Shown piece by piece: positions 42,155 through 52,295 of a stretch of DNA of 64,000 bases (position 1 is the stretch's first letter; each line of letters begins with the position of its first letter). The translations under genes and the position numbers were made by a program. Under the pieces are notes generated by a model. That model was not told the DNA's origin, ran no database searches, and saw nothing but the letters and a program-made list of their open reading frames with translations. Source of the stretch: Nesterenkonia natronophila (GTDB lineage: Bacteria; Actinomycetota; Actinomycetes; Actinomycetales; Micrococcaceae); NCBI RefSeq assembly GCF_003595215.1, contig NZ_QYZP01000001.1:868001-932000 (forward strand). The letters run 5' to 3'.

Positions 42155-42196
42155 TGGTCGGCACGCAAACCGTACCCGAGACACTGCTGAGCTGAC

Positions 42197-43714
42197 ATGA
42201 CTGAAGCGCTTCTGGACCGTACCGAACACTCCTCCGTGCTGCGCACTTACCAGGTGCGCACCTTCGGCTGCCAGATGAATGTGCACGACTCCGAGCGCAT
42301 CTCCGGGCTCCTCGAAGAGGCCGGATATGCCAAAGCCGCAGAGGGCGCCACACCGGACCTCATGGTCTTCAACACCTGTGCTGTGCGCGAGAACGCAGAC
42401 AATAGGCTCTACGGAAACCTCGGCCAGCTCAAACCCATCAAAGAACAACACGGCATGCAGATCGCCGTAGGCGGCTGCTTGGCCCAGAAGGACCAGGACG
42501 CCGTTCTGAAGCGCGCCCCCTATGTCGACGTAGTTTTCGGAACCCACAACATCGGGTCCCTCCCGACGCTGTTGGAACGCTCCCGGCACAACCAAGAAGC
42601 CAGTATCGAGATCCTCGAGTCATTGGAGACCTTCCCCTCTACGCTGCCCACCAAACGGGAATCAGTCCATTCCGGGTGGGTCTCCATCTCCGTGGGTTGC
42701 AACAACACCTGCACCTTCTGCATCGTGCCGTCACTGCGCGGCAAGGAACGCGACCGCCGGCCCGGAGATGTGCTCGCCGAAGTTCAGGCTCTGGTCGGCG
42801 ACGGCGCCGTGGAGGTCACACTGCTGGGGCAGAATGTCAACACCTACGGTGTGGAGTTCGGTGACCGGCAGGCCTTCGCCAAGCTGCTCCGGGCCTGTGG
42901 CGAGATCCGGGGGCTGGAAAGAGTGCGCTTCACCTCGCCGCACCCCGCCAGTTTCACTGACGACGTCATCGACGCTATGGCGGAGACCCCCAATGTGATG
43001 CCTCAACTTCATATGCCGCTGCAGTCCGGTTCAGACCGAATCCTGAAGGCTATGCGGCGCTCCTACCGCGGCAAGAAGTTCCTCGGGATCCTCGACAAGG
43101 TCCGTGAACGTATCCCGGAGGCGGCTGTCACCACAGACATCATCGTTGGATTCCCTGGTGAGACCGAAGAGGACTTCGAAGACACGATGCGCGTGGTGGA
43201 AGCCTCCCGCTTCGCCAGTGCCTACACCTTCCAGTACTCCCCGCGACCGGGAACCCCTGCGGCTGACATGGAGGACCAGATCCCCAAGGAGGTGGTCCAG
43301 CAGCGCTTCGTCCGGCTGCTGGAGCTTCAGGATCGCATCACCGCGGAAGAAAACGCGACCTTGGAGGGCACCGTCCAAGAGCTGCTGGTCACCGCAGATA
43401 CCGGCTCCAAGGGCCATGAGACGGGTCGCCTCTCCGGACGGGCACCGGATAACCGGCTCGTGCACTTCAGTGTTCCTGAGGGGGCAGAGCCCCCGCGCCC
43501 CGGAGACTTCGTCACCGTTCCCATCACCCACGCCGCCAGCTTCCACCTGCTCTCCGATCCTGCCCCGGAGGACTTCACAGTGCGCCGGTCCGCAGCCGGA
43601 GACGCCTGGGACCGTTGGCAGGCTGACTCGTGCGGCGTCGGGACCACCAAAGTCGACGCCGACAAGCCCTCGGCCGTCTCACTGGGTATGCCGGTTCTGC
43701 GTGTCGGACCCTGA
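42197..43714 (+). CDS. miaB: tRNA-2-methylthio-N6-dimethylallyladenosine synthase
   Basis: A 505-residue radical SAM methylthiotransferase. The N-terminal UPF0004 domain begins [17 protein letters not shown] with its Cys residues. The radical SAM cluster motif CNNTCTFC is at about residue 169, followed by [37 protein letters not shown] and [20 protein letters not shown] motifs ([16 protein letters not shown]) are in the TIM barrel, and a C-terminal TRAM domain ends it. It thiolates A37 of tRNAs. miaA follows, overlapping by 14 bases. Confidence 0.95.
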   Translation: MTEALLDRTEHSSVLRTYQVRTFGCQMNVHDSERISGLLEEAGYAKAAEGATPDLMVFNTCAVRENADNRLYGNLGQLKPIKEQHGMQIAVGGCLAQKDQDAVLKRAPYVDVVFGTHNIGSLPTLLERSRHNQEASIEILESLETFPSTLPTKRESVHSGWVSISVGCNNTCTFCIVPSLRGKERDRRPGDVLAEVQALVGDGAVEVTLLGQNVNTYGVEFGDRQAFAKLLRACGEIRGLERVRFTSPHPASFTDDVIDAMAETPNVMPQLHMPLQSGSDRILKAMRRSYRGKKFLGILDKVRERIPEAAVTTDIIVGFPGETEEDFEDTMRVVEASRFASAYTFQYSPRPGTPAADMEDQIPKEVVQQRFVRLLELQDRITAEENATLEGTVQELLVTADTGSKGHETGRLSGRAPDNRLVHFSVPEGAEPPRPGDFVTVPITHAASFHLLSDPAPEDFTVRRSAAGDAWDRWQADSCGVGTTKVDADKPSAVSLGMPVLRVGP

Positions 43715-44636
43715 GCCCATCGAGCAGGCCCCCCTCATTGCTGTGGTCGGGGCCACCGCATCTGGCAAGACGGGCCTGAGCTTGGAGCTCGCTCGGCGGC
43801 TCGACGGTGAAGTCATCAATGCGGATTCCATGCAGCTCTACCGCGGCATGGACATCGGCACAGCCAAGGTCACCCCTGAGCAGGCCCAGGGCACCCCGCA
43901 CCATATGATTGACCTGCTTCACGTCACGGAGGAAGCCTCTGTGGCCGACTATCAGACCCAGGCCCGAGGCGCCGTCGCAGAAGTCCGCAGCCGGGGCAGA
44001 ACGCCGATCTTGGTCGGGGGATCCGGACTCTACGTCCGATCTGCTCTCGATGTCATCGAGTTCCCACCCACGGATCCGCAGCTCCGCGCCCAGATTCAGG
44101 CCCAGCTTGAGGAGGAGGGAGTGGTCGCCCTGCGCGAGGAACTGCGTGAAGCGGATCCAGAAACGGCATCCGCGATCAAAGACGAGCGCCGCCTTGTCCG
44201 TGCCCTCGAAGTCATCCGACTCACCGGACGTACCTTCACATCTTTTATGCCGCAGCGTGTCTACGAACCCAACCTCAAGCCAGTGGTGCAGCTCGGGCTC
44301 CGCGTAGACCGGCCCCTGCTGCACGAGCGTATCTCCGCACGGGTACACCAGATGCGCCAGTCCGGCCTGCTGGAAGAAGTCCGCGACCTCGAGGCAGAGG
44401 GCCTACGGAGTGGGAGAACCGCCTCGGCAGCTATCGGCTACCACCAGTTCCTCCGCGTGGTTGATGGGCTTCAAACCGAGGAGGAGGCCGTGCAGGACAC
44501 CATCGTGGCCACTCGGCGATTCGCCCGACGTCAAGAGACTTGGTTCCGGGCGGACCCACGAATCACCTGGCTGGACGCACCGGATGCTCAGCTCGGTGAC
44601 TACGCCATGGAAGCAATCCGACGACAGACTGGTTGA
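43701..44636 (+). CDS. miaA: tRNA dimethylallyltransferase
   Basis: A 311-residue enzyme adding a dimethylallyl group to A37 of tRNA, the step before MiaB. The P-loop [20 protein letters not shown], then [41 protein letters not shown], and [20 protein letters not shown] are canonical. GTG 43701 is the best start because it precedes the conserved P-loop by 15 residues and overlaps the miaB end by 14 bases; the much longer open frame upstream is a shadow in the miaB gene. Confidence 0.93.
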   Translation: MSDPEPIEQAPLIAVVGATASGKTGLSLELARRLDGEVINADSMQLYRGMDIGTAKVTPEQAQGTPHHMIDLLHVTEEASVADYQTQARGAVAEVRSRGRTPILVGGSGLYVRSALDVIEFPPTDPQLRAQIQAQLEEEGVVALREELREADPETASAIKDERRLVRALEVIRLTGRTFTSFMPQRVYEPNLKPVVQLGLRVDRPLLHERISARVHQMRQSGLLEEVRDLEAEGLRSGRTASAAIGYHQFLRVVDGLQTEEEAVQDTIVATRRFARRQETWFRADPRITWLDAPDAQLGDYAMEAIRRQTG

Positions 44637-44644
44637 ATACCAAT

Positions 44645-45562
44645 ATGCGCTTCACCAAGGCACAGGCAACCGGTAACGACTTCGTGATGATCTCCGACCC
44701 GGAGGCCCACCTCGAACTCACCGGCAGCACAGTCACCCTGCTCTGTGACCGACACCTCGGCATAGGAGCTGACGGTCTCATCCGGGCCGTCCCGGCGCAC
44801 AGATTCGATGACGGCGTCACAGCGCTGAGCGAAGCTGGACTGACCAGCACCGATGAAACGCCACTATGGTTCATGGACTACCGCAACGGTGACGGCTCCA
44901 ATGCAGAAATGTGCGGAAATGGAGTCCGCGCATTTGCTCACTATCTAATTGCCGAGAAGCACATAGAGCTGGGCGAAGGGGACAGTATCCCAGTGCTGAC
45001 CCGCGCAGGGCTCCGGACTGTGCGCAGAGTCAAAGAGGGATATGCCGTCGGGATGGGCGTATGGTCTTTCATCGACCCCCAAATGGCCTCCGAATCGGCC
45101 TCAGACTCACTGGTCCGGGCCCACGGTCTCACGGACCCGCGCCCGGCTCTGAGCATCTCGATGGGGAACCCGCACACGGTAGTTGCCCTGCCGGACGAGA
45201 CCACCCTAGAGAAATTGGACCTGCACCATGCACCCACGGTAGATCCCACCCCACCGCATGGCACCAATGTGGAATTTGTGGTGCCAGCCGAGCCTCTGGT
45301 GGCCGAGAATCAGGGGCGTGTGAGCATGCGCGTTCATGAACGAGGTGTTGGAGAGACTCTCTCCTGCGGCACCGGTACGTGCGCGGCTGCGGCTGCCGTC
45401 CGGGTCTGGGCCGGGGCTGATGCGGTGGACACCTGGACGGTGACCGTCCCTGGAGGCGAGGTCAACGTCCGTTTCACTGCACGGACCGACGGTGCGGAGG
45501 ACGTTGAGCTCGCCGGGCCGGCCGAGTTGGTCTACACCGGGGACATCAGCCTGCCCGAGTGA
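44645..45562 (+). CDS. dapF: Diaminopimelate epimerase
   Basis: A 305-residue epimerase interconverting LL- and meso-diaminopimelate. MRFTKAQATGNDFVMISDPE opens it. The two active cysteines are in NGDGSNAEMCGNGVRAFAHY and ETLSCGTGTCAAAAAV. ISMGNPHTVV and VEFVVPAEPL follow the family. ATG 44645 is chosen over a TTG at 44633. It starts 8 bases after miaA. The 3' end overlaps the convergent FolC-like gene by 17 bases. Confidence 0.95.
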   Translation: MRFTKAQATGNDFVMISDPEAHLELTGSTVTLLCDRHLGIGADGLIRAVPAHRFDDGVTALSEAGLTSTDETPLWFMDYRNGDGSNAEMCGNGVRAFAHYLIAEKHIELGEGDSIPVLTRAGLRTVRRVKEGYAVGMGVWSFIDPQMASESASDSLVRAHGLTDPRPALSISMGNPHTVVALPDETTLEKLDLHHAPTVDPTPPHGTNVEFVVPAEPLVAENQGRVSMRVHERGVGETLSCGTGTCAAAAAVRVWAGADAVDTWTVTVPGGEVNVRFTARTDGAEDVELAGPAELVYTGDISLPE

Positions 45563-46919
45563 ACAGCCGCTCGGCGTCTTCGCCGAGGCTGCGCAGCACC
45601 AATGAGGTGAACAGCACCGTGCCCACTGCCAGCGAGTCAGCCTCCCGCAGCAGCTGAAGCAGCTGCTCGGAAACCGCTGTCTCATGGACGCCATGGCTTT
45701 CCAGGTCCTGCAGGGCAACCCATTCCCACTCGGGGCCGACTGGCCATTCGGACCGTTTCGGGGTCCCAGTGTAGGCACCAGGAAGCTCCACGAACACCTT
45801 GCGACCGGAAAACCCCTCCAGCTCTGAGACGAAACCGGGGAGATCTTTCAACGGGGGCAGACAGACCAGCACCTGTTGGGCCCCGCCCAGAGCATCTTCA
45901 GCGCAGACCAGCGCGGCGCGGAGCCCGCTCCGCGACACTGCTGAATCCACCACGCAGCGCCGCGGGAAACCCCCCGCAAGCGAGCCCATGGGAGGTACCT
46001 CATGGACCGACAGGCGGCCCGGATAGCGCACGGACCGTGTCACCGCAGCCAGTTGCGTCACCTCCTGTGCGGGCCGGGTTAGGTCCTGCCCCGCAGCTGC
46101 GAGGCCAGCGAGCACCCCGGCGGCTGCGTTTTCCTGAGCGAAACCCGCCGGCAGGTGTTCCACCACACGGTACAGCCATGGGTCACTGACCAGCGCCGGC
46201 ATGACCAGGCGGGCTCGATGCACTTGGCACTGCTGTTCGACGATTCTCTGCACGGCAGATGTCTGCGAGCAGGAGATGACCCACTGCGTCCGGCCCGTGA
46301 TCACCGCTGTTTTGTCCTGTGCGACGTCCTCAACAGTGGGCCCCAGCAGATCCAGATGTTCACCGAATATGCTGGTGACGATGACCCCCTCCAGCGGCCA
46401 GTGCGAAAGGTCATCGGAGGCTCCGCCGATCCCCGCTTCAGCCACCACGAGCTCAGCGCCGATCTCACGGGCGATCAGAAACCCCATCAGCAGGAACAGT
46501 CCTGTGGGAGCCAAGTACCCGGAGCCTTCAGTGGCAGCGGGCAGCTGGTGCTGTGCCTGTTGGATCTTCATCAAGGCGCTGTGCCGCAGGGCTTCACCCA
46601 CGGTGAGACCGTCCGATCGTATCCGGTCCGCATTGGAAAGGACCCCCGGACTCATCACCGAGACCACGTGAACGCCCTGGCTGGCGGCCGCCGCCGCAGC
46701 GTAGGCAGTGGCCGTGCCTTTGCCCTTCGACCCGACCACACCAATGGTGCGATGCTTGGCGCTTTCCGGAGAGTAGTCCAGCACTTCCATCAGTTGGAGC
46801 ATCCGGGGCAACGACCGCGTGGTCTTCCCGCGCAGGGCGCGCCACTCAGAAAAGACCACCTGCTCCTCCAACTCAGCCAGGGACTGGGAGGCTGGTGGAG
46901 CGTCCTCGTGCTTCCTCAC
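45546..46919 (-). CDS. Mur ligase family protein resembling folylpolyglutamate synthase
   Basis: A 457-residue Mur-ligase-fold protein. The P-loop reads TIGVVGSKGKGTATAYAAAA in place of the usual GTNGKGS. RMLQLMEVLDYSPE before it and ELVVAEAGIGGASDDLSHWP after it resemble FolC. IFGEHLDLLGPTVEDVAQDK then VITGRTQWVI corresponds to the FolC middle segment. The cluster position beside dapF and away from folate genes, and the diverged P-loop, make the substrate uncertain; a diverged FolC or other ligase is likely. The GTG start overlaps the methyltransferase stop by 4 bases. Confidence 0.75.
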   Translation of the reverse strand: MRKHEDAPPASQSLAELEEQVVFSEWRALRGKTTRSLPRMLQLMEVLDYSPESAKHRTIGVVGSKGKGTATAYAAAAAASQGVHVVSVMSPGVLSNADRIRSDGLTVGEALRHSALMKIQQAQHQLPAATEGSGYLAPTGLFLLMGFLIAREIGAELVVAEAGIGGASDDLSHWPLEGVIVTSIFGEHLDLLGPTVEDVAQDKTAVITGRTQWVISCSQTSAVQRIVEQQCQVHRARLVMPALVSDPWLYRVVEHLPAGFAQENAAAGVLAGLAAAGQDLTRPAQEVTQLAAVTRSVRYPGRLSVHEVPPMGSLAGGFPRRCVVDSAVSRSGLRAALVCAEDALGGAQQVLVCLPPLKDLPGFVSELEGFSGRKVFVELPGAYTGTPKRSEWPVGPEWEWVALQDLESHGVHETAVSEQLLQLLREADSLAVGTVLFTSLVLRSLGEDAERLFTRAG

Positions 46920-47539
46920 GGCAGGGGCCCGCGGCAGACGCGGATAATCCGGAAGCCCTTGACGCTGGTGGCGCGCTCCACAGCAAAGTCTTCGCCTACG
47001 GCAGCGAGCATGGACTTCAGCCAGGTCAGCAAAGAATCTGCACCCAGGTTCTTCTGAACCACCAGGTGCGCCTCACCCCCGTCCTCGAGACGAGGCAACC
47101 ACAGCTGCAGCAGTTGGTGCAGCGCGGGTTTGCCGATCCGGATGGGTGGATTGGACCAGATGGTGGCGAACCTCAGGCCCGAGGGCACCTCCTCCGGGGC
47201 GCAGACGGTGACGTTGTTCAACTCCAGGGCAGCGACGTTCTCCGCGCAGAGCGTGCGAGCCCGTTCGTTGACATCCACAGCCCAGACGTGAGCCTGTGGT
47301 GACAGCATCGCTTGGGTCAGTGCGATCGGACCCCAACCGCAACCAATATCCAGCAGATGACCCCTCTCGGCCGGGGCGGGGGCCTCCCGGAGAAGAATCT
47401 CGGTACCCTTGTCGATACCGTCGGGGGAGAAGATTCCACCGGCCGTAAGCGCGGTGAAACGCTGCCCCGCCAGGGTCACCTCAATGCGGCGGCGCTCGAA
47501 CGGGCCCTCAGGAGAACTGAAATAGTGCGCAGAATTCAT
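46916..47539 (-). CDS. Class I SAM methyltransferase, RsmC-like
   Basis: A 207-residue methyltransferase. MNSAHYFSSPEGPFERRRIE at the start, GGIFSPDGIDKGTEILL, the SAM site LLDIGCGWGPIALTQAML and the catalytic-site motif SNPPIRIGK match the RsmC/RlmG class that methylates a guanine of rRNA. It is half the length of E. coli RsmC, lacking the N-terminal duplicated domain. ATG 47539 is chosen over longer frames because of the -10 box at 47548-47553 on the minus strand. It is coupled by overlap to the FolC-like gene. Confidence 0.85.
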   Translation of the reverse strand: MNSAHYFSSPEGPFERRRIEVTLAGQRFTALTAGGIFSPDGIDKGTEILLREAPAPAERGHLLDIGCGWGPIALTQAMLSPQAHVWAVDVNERARTLCAENVAALELNNVTVCAPEEVPSGLRFATIWSNPPIRIGKPALHQLLQLWLPRLEDGGEAHLVVQKNLGADSLLTWLKSMLAAVGEDFAVERATSVKGFRIIRVCRGPLP

Positions 47540-47547
47540 CACTTGAT

Positions 47548-47553
47548 AGACTA
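47548..47553 (-). promoter_or_regulatory. Probable -10 box for leaderless methyltransferase mRNA
   Basis: On the minus strand TAGTCT lies 8 bases before ATG 47539. Confidence 0.45.
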
Positions 47554-47648
47554 GTACGCATGTGGATTCGCCCAACTCAGTACGCCCGCCACCGTTCAGC
47601 GGCCTGATTATTACGCCCCAGCTCCCGGATGACCCGCCGCGGTCCCGG

Positions 47649-47678
47649 TTGAGCGTGTCCGAATCCAAGAACTACACA
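47649..47678 (+). promoter_or_regulatory. Possible hflX promoter
   Basis: TTGAGC (47649-47654) and TACACA (47673-47678) with an 18-base spacer resemble -35 and -10 boxes of a primary sigma promoter, about 73 bases before the hflX ATG. Confidence 0.4.
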
Positions 47679-47751
47679 AGTCCCGCGCAGAGGAAGAGAC
47701 GCATCGGTGTGAGAGCGCCTGAGTTGCTCTGGCCGTGCGGGCAAGGAATTT

Positions 47752-49347
47752 ATGACTGAACATAAGAACACCCCCAAGTCTGCATCCACCATTGACGAGA
47801 CGATCGCCCGCATCCTCGCTGCGGATGAGGCTGCACCGGCAGCAGAGTTGAAGGCCGATTCCTTCGCCGCCGATGAAGCGGACTTCACCGTCCAGGAGGA
47901 GTCCCAGCGGCGCAGCAGAATCCTCGGCGACCGCGCCCGGGAGCTCTCCGGCGACGAGACCCACACCACCCACGACGGTGAGCAGTACGACCTCTTCGAG
48001 CGCCGCAATCTGCGGCGGGTGGAGGGGCTCTCCACCGAGTTGGAGGACGTCACCGAAGTCGAGTACCGCCAGCTGCGCCTGGAGCGAGTAGTCCTCGCCG
48101 GGCTGTGGTCAGGCGGTTCTGCGGCGGAGGCCGAGTACTCCCTGCGGGAGCTGGCTGCCCTCGCTGAGACAGCAGGCTCCACCGTCTTGGACGGCTTCAT
48201 CCAGCGCCGATCCACCCCGGACCCTGGAACGTTCTTCGGGTCCGGCAAGGCAGAGGAGATCAGGGAGGCTGTAGCAGAGCTCGGTGCGGACACTGTGGTG
48301 GTCGATTCCGAACTCGCGCCCTCCCAGCGGCGTGGCCTGGAGGACATCGTTAAGGTCAAGGTCATTGACCGCACCGGTCTGATCCTGGACATCTTCGCCC
48401 AGCACGCCAAGTCCCGCGAGGGCAAGGCGCAGGTGGAGCTCGCTCAGCTGGAGTACCTGCTCCCGCGGCTTCGCGGTTGGGGTGAGTCCATGTCCCGCCA
48501 GGCCGGCGGGCAGGTCGGTGGCGCAGGGGCCGGTATGGGCTCCCGCGGTCCCGGTGAGACCAAGATTGAGCTGGACCGACGCCGCATCAACACGCGGATG
48601 GCGAAGCTTCGCAAACAGATTGCGGCGATGAAGCCGGCCCGGGAGGCCAAACGGGCCAACCGCAAGCGCAACGCAGTGCCCAGCGTGGCGATCGCCGGTT
48701 ACACCAACGCCGGGAAGTCCAGCCTGCTCAACCGGCTCACCGACGCAGGAGTGCTGGTGGAGAACGCGCTGTTCGCCACCCTGGATCCCACCACCCGCAA
48801 GGCCGTCACCCCGGACGGGATCGGTTATACGCTCTCCGACACGGTGGGCTTCGTCCGGCAGCTGCCTACGCAGCTCGTCGAAGCCTTCCGTTCCACGCTG
48901 GAGGAAGTGGCCGATGCTGACCTGATTCTGCACGTGGTCGATGCCTCCCACCCGGAGCCGGAGGGGCAGATTGCCGCAGTGCGAAGTGTGCTCGCCGACG
49001 TCGACGCTCATGAGGTAGACGAGATTATCGTGCTGAATAAGGCCGACGCCGCTGAGACCCACGTCATCGACCGGATCATGCGGCGCGAACCCCACGTGGC
49101 AGTGGTCTCGGCGCACACCGGTGAGGGCATTGCCGAACTCAAAGAGCGGATCAGCGCCGCGATACCACGACCCAACGTGGAGATGGAACTACTGGTGCCC
49201 TACGAGCATGGTGAGGTCGTCTCCCGCCTGCACGAAGAAGATGCGGAGATTCTTTCGTCAGCCTACGAAGAAGCCGGCACCCGACTCTCAGTCAAAGTCG
49301 GACCCTCACTGGCCGCGGAGCTGCAGGCTTTCCAGGTAGAGTCCTGA
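47752..49347 (+). CDS. hflX: GTPase HflX
   Basis: A 531-residue ribosome-associated GTPase. An N-terminal extension of about 100 residues precedes the HflX domain: RRSTPDPGTFFGSGKAEEIR, VVVDSELAPSQRRGLEDIVK, TGLILDIFAQHAKSREGKAQ. RGPGETKIELDRRRI and the G1 box AGYTNAGKSSLLNRLT follow, with G3 DTVGFVRQLPTQLVEAF and G4 NKAD. HflX rescues stalled ribosomes in stress. AAGGAA precedes the ATG by a few bases. The next gene starts 3 bases after the stop. Confidence 0.95.
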   Translation: MTEHKNTPKSASTIDETIARILAADEAAPAAELKADSFAADEADFTVQEESQRRSRILGDRARELSGDETHTTHDGEQYDLFERRNLRRVEGLSTELEDVTEVEYRQLRLERVVLAGLWSGGSAAEAEYSLRELAALAETAGSTVLDGFIQRRSTPDPGTFFGSGKAEEIREAVAELGADTVVVDSELAPSQRRGLEDIVKVKVIDRTGLILDIFAQHAKSREGKAQVELAQLEYLLPRLRGWGESMSRQAGGQVGGAGAGMGSRGPGETKIELDRRRINTRMAKLRKQIAAMKPAREAKRANRKRNAVPSVAIAGYTNAGKSSLLNRLTDAGVLVENALFATLDPTTRKAVTPDGIGYTLSDTVGFVRQLPTQLVEAFRSTLEEVADADLILHVVDASHPEPEGQIAAVRSVLADVDAHEVDEIIVLNKADAAETHVIDRIMRREPHVAVVSAHTGEGIAELKERISAAIPRPNVEMELLVPYEHGEVVSRLHEEDAEILSSAYEEAGTRLSVKVGPSLAAELQAFQVES

Positions 49348-49350
49348 CCT

Positions 49351-51378
49351 GTGGCGCAGGGGAGTACGGCGGCTACGCAGCCGCAGGCAGCAGAGCGCCT
49401 GTTGGACACCGCGGTCGCATCTTTCAACGGCAGCCGGCGGTCCGGCCAGGTGGAGATGACGTGCCGAGTCTCTGACTCGCTGCGCAGCGGGAAGCATCTG
49501 TTGGTGCAGGCCGGGACCGGGACCGGGAAATCTCTCGCCTACCTCATCCCCGCGCTGCATCACGCCGTCTCCACCGACAAACCGGTCCTGGTCTCCACGG
49601 CGACGCTGGCCCTCCAGGCCCAGATCATCGGCCGAGACCTGCCCCGACTGTTGGAGAGTATTCAGGATAAGCTTCCGCGACCTCCCCAGGTCGCCCTGGT
49701 GAAAGGCCGGTCTAACTACCTCTGCAAACAGAAGCTGGCTGGCGGCTTCCCCGAAGATGACGAAGACCAGGAAGCACTCTTCGCTGCCGCAGTGGAGCCC
49801 ACTGGCGGTGTCACCACCTACGAGCCCACCTCAAAGCTGGGCAAAGAAGTGGTCATGCTGCGCGAATGGGCGGACACCACCGACACCGGTGATCGCGACG
49901 ATCTGCCTACCGGAGTCACTGATAAGGCATGGCGGCAGGTCTCGGTCAATGCTGTGGACTGCCTGGGCCGGAAGTGCTCGATGTTCGAGGAGTGCTTCTC
50001 CGAGTTGGCTCGCAAGGATGCCCAGGAGGCCGATCTGGTGATCACCAACCACGCAATGCTGGCCATTGACGCCTTCGAAGGTTTGGACGTTCTGCCCGAG
50101 CATGATGCCGTCATTATTGACGAGGCTCACGAGCTGACGGACAGGGTCACCTCCGCTGTCACCGCCCAACTCTCCGCCCAAATGATCCAAGCAGCCGCGA
50201 GTTCAGCGCGGAGGCACACTGCCATCAACGTCGACGGTCTCCAAGCGGCAGCCGTCGCCATAGAGTCGGCCTTCGGCGGGGTGGAAGACGGATTGCTTGC
50301 CCGCGGTCTGAACCAACAGCAGGGCAGCGCCGTGGAGTCCACCCACAACGCGGCCCGCACCGCACTGTCAGATTCCAAACCTTCCGGCGATGCTGACGCG
50401 GATCCTGGGCGAACCACCGCCAGGTCCCGGCTTCAAGCCGTCCTCGACGTCACCGAACGGATGTTGGCCAGCCCGCAGACCGCCGATGTGATGTGGCTCT
50501 CGCGCCCAGGAACGTTCACCCCCGGTCGGGGATACCAGCCCGCGGACGTCTCCGAACCGCCGCTGCTCTACGTGGCCCCCACCTCAGTGGCCGGCCGACT
50601 GAGGGAGGGCCTCTTCGGCACCAGAACAGTCGTGCTGACCTCAGCGACGCTGAAAATTGGGGAGAGCTTCGACCCGCTGGCCGGATCGTTGGGGCTGCTT
50701 GGCCCAGAAGCGCCGAAATGGGACGGGGTTGATGTGGGGAGCCCCTTCGACTACCCACGCCAGGGAGTGCTTTACGTGGCGAAGCATCTGCCTGCTCCGT
50801 CGATGAAGTCTCAGGACGCTCAGCGCGAGGAGCTGGCCGGGCTCATCGAGGCCTCCGGAGGTGCGACTCTTGCGCTGTTCTCCTCTCGGCGTGCCGCCGA
50901 GCAGTCCGCAGAGCAGCTCCGAGAGATGTTAGACATGCCGATTCTGTGCCAGGGCGATTCTACGATGTCGGCCTTGGTGAGGGAGTTCGCGGAGGATGAG
51001 CAGACGTGCCTCTTCGGCACCATGAGTCTCTGGCAGGGCGTTGACGTCCCCGGCCGGGCCTGCCGGCTGGTGGCGATCGACCGCATCCCGTTCCCGCGGC
51101 CCGATGACCCGCTGAACAACGCCCGCAGTCAGGAAGTGGCCAAAGCCGGCGGTAATGGTTTCATGCAGGTGGCTGCCACTCATGCGGCCATACGGCTCAG
51201 CCAGGGTGCCGGTCGGCTGATCCGCACCACCGAAGACAGGGGAGTCCTTGCCATCCTGGACTCACGGCTGGCGACAGCCCGCTACGGGGGATTCCTCAAG
51301 AAATCCATGCCCGAGTTCTGGGCCACGGCCAACGGTGACGTCGCTCGCAACGCACTGAGTCGACTCAGAGACTCCTGA
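49351..51378 (+). CDS. DinG-type ATP-dependent DNA helicase
   Basis: A 675-residue XPD/DinG superfamily 2 helicase. Walker A is [20 protein letters not shown], Walker B is VIIDEAHEL (DEAH box). Four cysteines that could hold an iron-sulfur cluster are present (SNYLCKQKL, then [18 protein letters not shown]). The helicase C-terminal part includes [40 protein letters not shown] and [20 protein letters not shown]. The GTG start lies 3 bases after hflX, probably in one transcript. The 3' end overlaps the convergent lexA gene by 14 bases. Confidence 0.92.
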   Translation: MAQGSTAATQPQAAERLLDTAVASFNGSRRSGQVEMTCRVSDSLRSGKHLLVQAGTGTGKSLAYLIPALHHAVSTDKPVLVSTATLALQAQIIGRDLPRLLESIQDKLPRPPQVALVKGRSNYLCKQKLAGGFPEDDEDQEALFAAAVEPTGGVTTYEPTSKLGKEVVMLREWADTTDTGDRDDLPTGVTDKAWRQVSVNAVDCLGRKCSMFEECFSELARKDAQEADLVITNHAMLAIDAFEGLDVLPEHDAVIIDEAHELTDRVTSAVTAQLSAQMIQAAASSARRHTAINVDGLQAAAVAIESAFGGVEDGLLARGLNQQQGSAVESTHNAARTALSDSKPSGDADADPGRTTARSRLQAVLDVTERMLASPQTADVMWLSRPGTFTPGRGYQPADVSEPPLLYVAPTSVAGRLREGLFGTRTVVLTSATLKIGESFDPLAGSLGLLGPEAPKWDGVDVGSPFDYPRQGVLYVAKHLPAPSMKSQDAQREELAGLIEASGGATLALFSSRRAAEQSAEQLREMLDMPILCQGDSTMSALVREFAEDEQTCLFGTMSLWQGVDVPGRACRLVAIDRIPFPRPDDPLNNARSQEVAKAGGNGFMQVAATHAAIRLSQGAGRLIRTTEDRGVLAILDSRLATARYGGFLKKSMPEFWATANGDVARNALSRLRDS

Positions 51379-52087
51379 GCACCGTCACGACTTTGCCCAT
51401 GATGGTGGCCTCGTCACCCAAAATGGGCTCATACATGCGATTCTGCGGCAGGAGCCACTGGTGCCCATCCCGGCGCCTAAGGACCTTCACTGTAGCCTCC
51501 TCCTCCAAGAGAGCCGCCACAATGTCACCGTTGTCGGCGTCGGGCTGACGGCGCACCACCACCCAGTCGTCCTCGAAGATGCCGGCATCGATCATTGAAT
51601 CACCGCGTACCTGGAGCATGAACAGTTCGCCTTCGCCGGTGAGCTGGCGCGGCAGCGGCATCACCTCTTCGAGATGTTGCTCGGCGAGTATCGGGCCACC
51701 GGCGGCAATGCGACCAACCACCGGAACGTCTGCAGTCCGGGAGTCACTCGCTGCGCGGTAAGCATCAAGGTTCACCACGGTTGAGTCACTGGGGGAGTTC
51801 GCAGGCTCCTCGGCGGTGAGGACTTCTGTCAGCAGGCGGCCGGAGGAATCCCGGATGACTTCCATGGCACGGGGTTTTCCAGGATCACGGCGGAGATAGC
51901 CCAAATCCTGCAGTCGAGCCAACTGGTGCGTGACCGAGGAAAGTGAGGCCAGGCCCACCGCATCTCCGATCTCGCGCATCGAGGGGGGATAGCTGCGCTC
52001 AGCCAACGACGTCTGAATCATGTCCACAATGTGCCGCTGCCGCTCTGTAAGACGTTTAGGTGCGTTCTGCTCATCGCCTGCGTTCAT
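51365..52087 (-). CDS. lexA: SOS repressor LexA
   Basis: A 240-residue LexA. The N-terminal winged-helix reads [60 protein letters not shown]. The self-cleavage Ala-Gly is in [14 protein letters not shown], the catalytic serine in [16 protein letters not shown], and the lysine in [15 protein letters not shown] 52087 is preferred because it follows a GGAGAA ribosome site; a longer frame in the intergenic region is not supported. Its divergent region holds LexA-like operators. Convergent overlap with the helicase gene is 14 bases. Confidence 0.96.
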   Translation of the reverse strand: MNAGDEQNAPKRLTERQRHIVDMIQTSLAERSYPPSMREIGDAVGLASLSSVTHQLARLQDLGYLRRDPGKPRAMEVIRDSSGRLLTEVLTAEEPANSPSDSTVVNLDAYRAASDSRTADVPVVGRIAAGGPILAEQHLEEVMPLPRQLTGEGELFMLQVRGDSMIDAGIFEDDWVVVRRQPDADNGDIVAALLEEEATVKVLRRRDGHQWLLPQNRMYEPILGDEATIMGKVVTVLRSL

Positions 52088-52157
52088 GGGGTTCTCCTCG
52101 CCGGGTCGGGACCATGTCCGACCCTCCTGGTGTGATTGACCACGACACCGACGTTGT

Positions 52158-52171
52158 CGAATGTCACTTCG
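52158..52171. promoter_or_regulatory. Possible LexA operator upstream of lexA
   Basis: CGAATGTCACTTCG keeps the outer CGAA...TTCG arms of the actinobacterial LexA box with the right six-base centre, 71 bases before the lexA start. The inner C and G of the consensus are changed, so binding may be weak. Confidence 0.5.
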
Positions 52172-52261
52172 AACTTCAGGCTCAGGATAGCCGAAATCGC
52201 ACATAGTTTCCATAGATGGGCGTCGGTGTTCTGGATAGAGTTCGAAGATATGTGCTATATA

Positions 52262-52277
52262 TAGAACACAGGTTCGA
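52262..52277. promoter_or_regulatory. LexA operator upstream of the LysM gene
   Basis: TAGAACACAGGTTCGA contains the exact GAAC-N4-GTTC core (52264-52275) and differs from the consensus by few outer bases. It overlaps the AT-rich TATATAGAAC -10-like region 19 bases before the LysM gene, so it would block that promoter. Confidence 0.7.
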
Positions 52278-52295
52278 ATAAGGAGGAACTTCCCC

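Noticed and set aside
43104..43700. Long upstream extension of the miaA frame
   Set aside because: It runs through the miaB coding region in another frame; the conserved MiaA P-loop begins just after GTG 43701.
52243..52256. Third possible LexA box starting CGAAGATATG
   Set aside because: Only one half-site matches; the second half lacks the TTCG arm.
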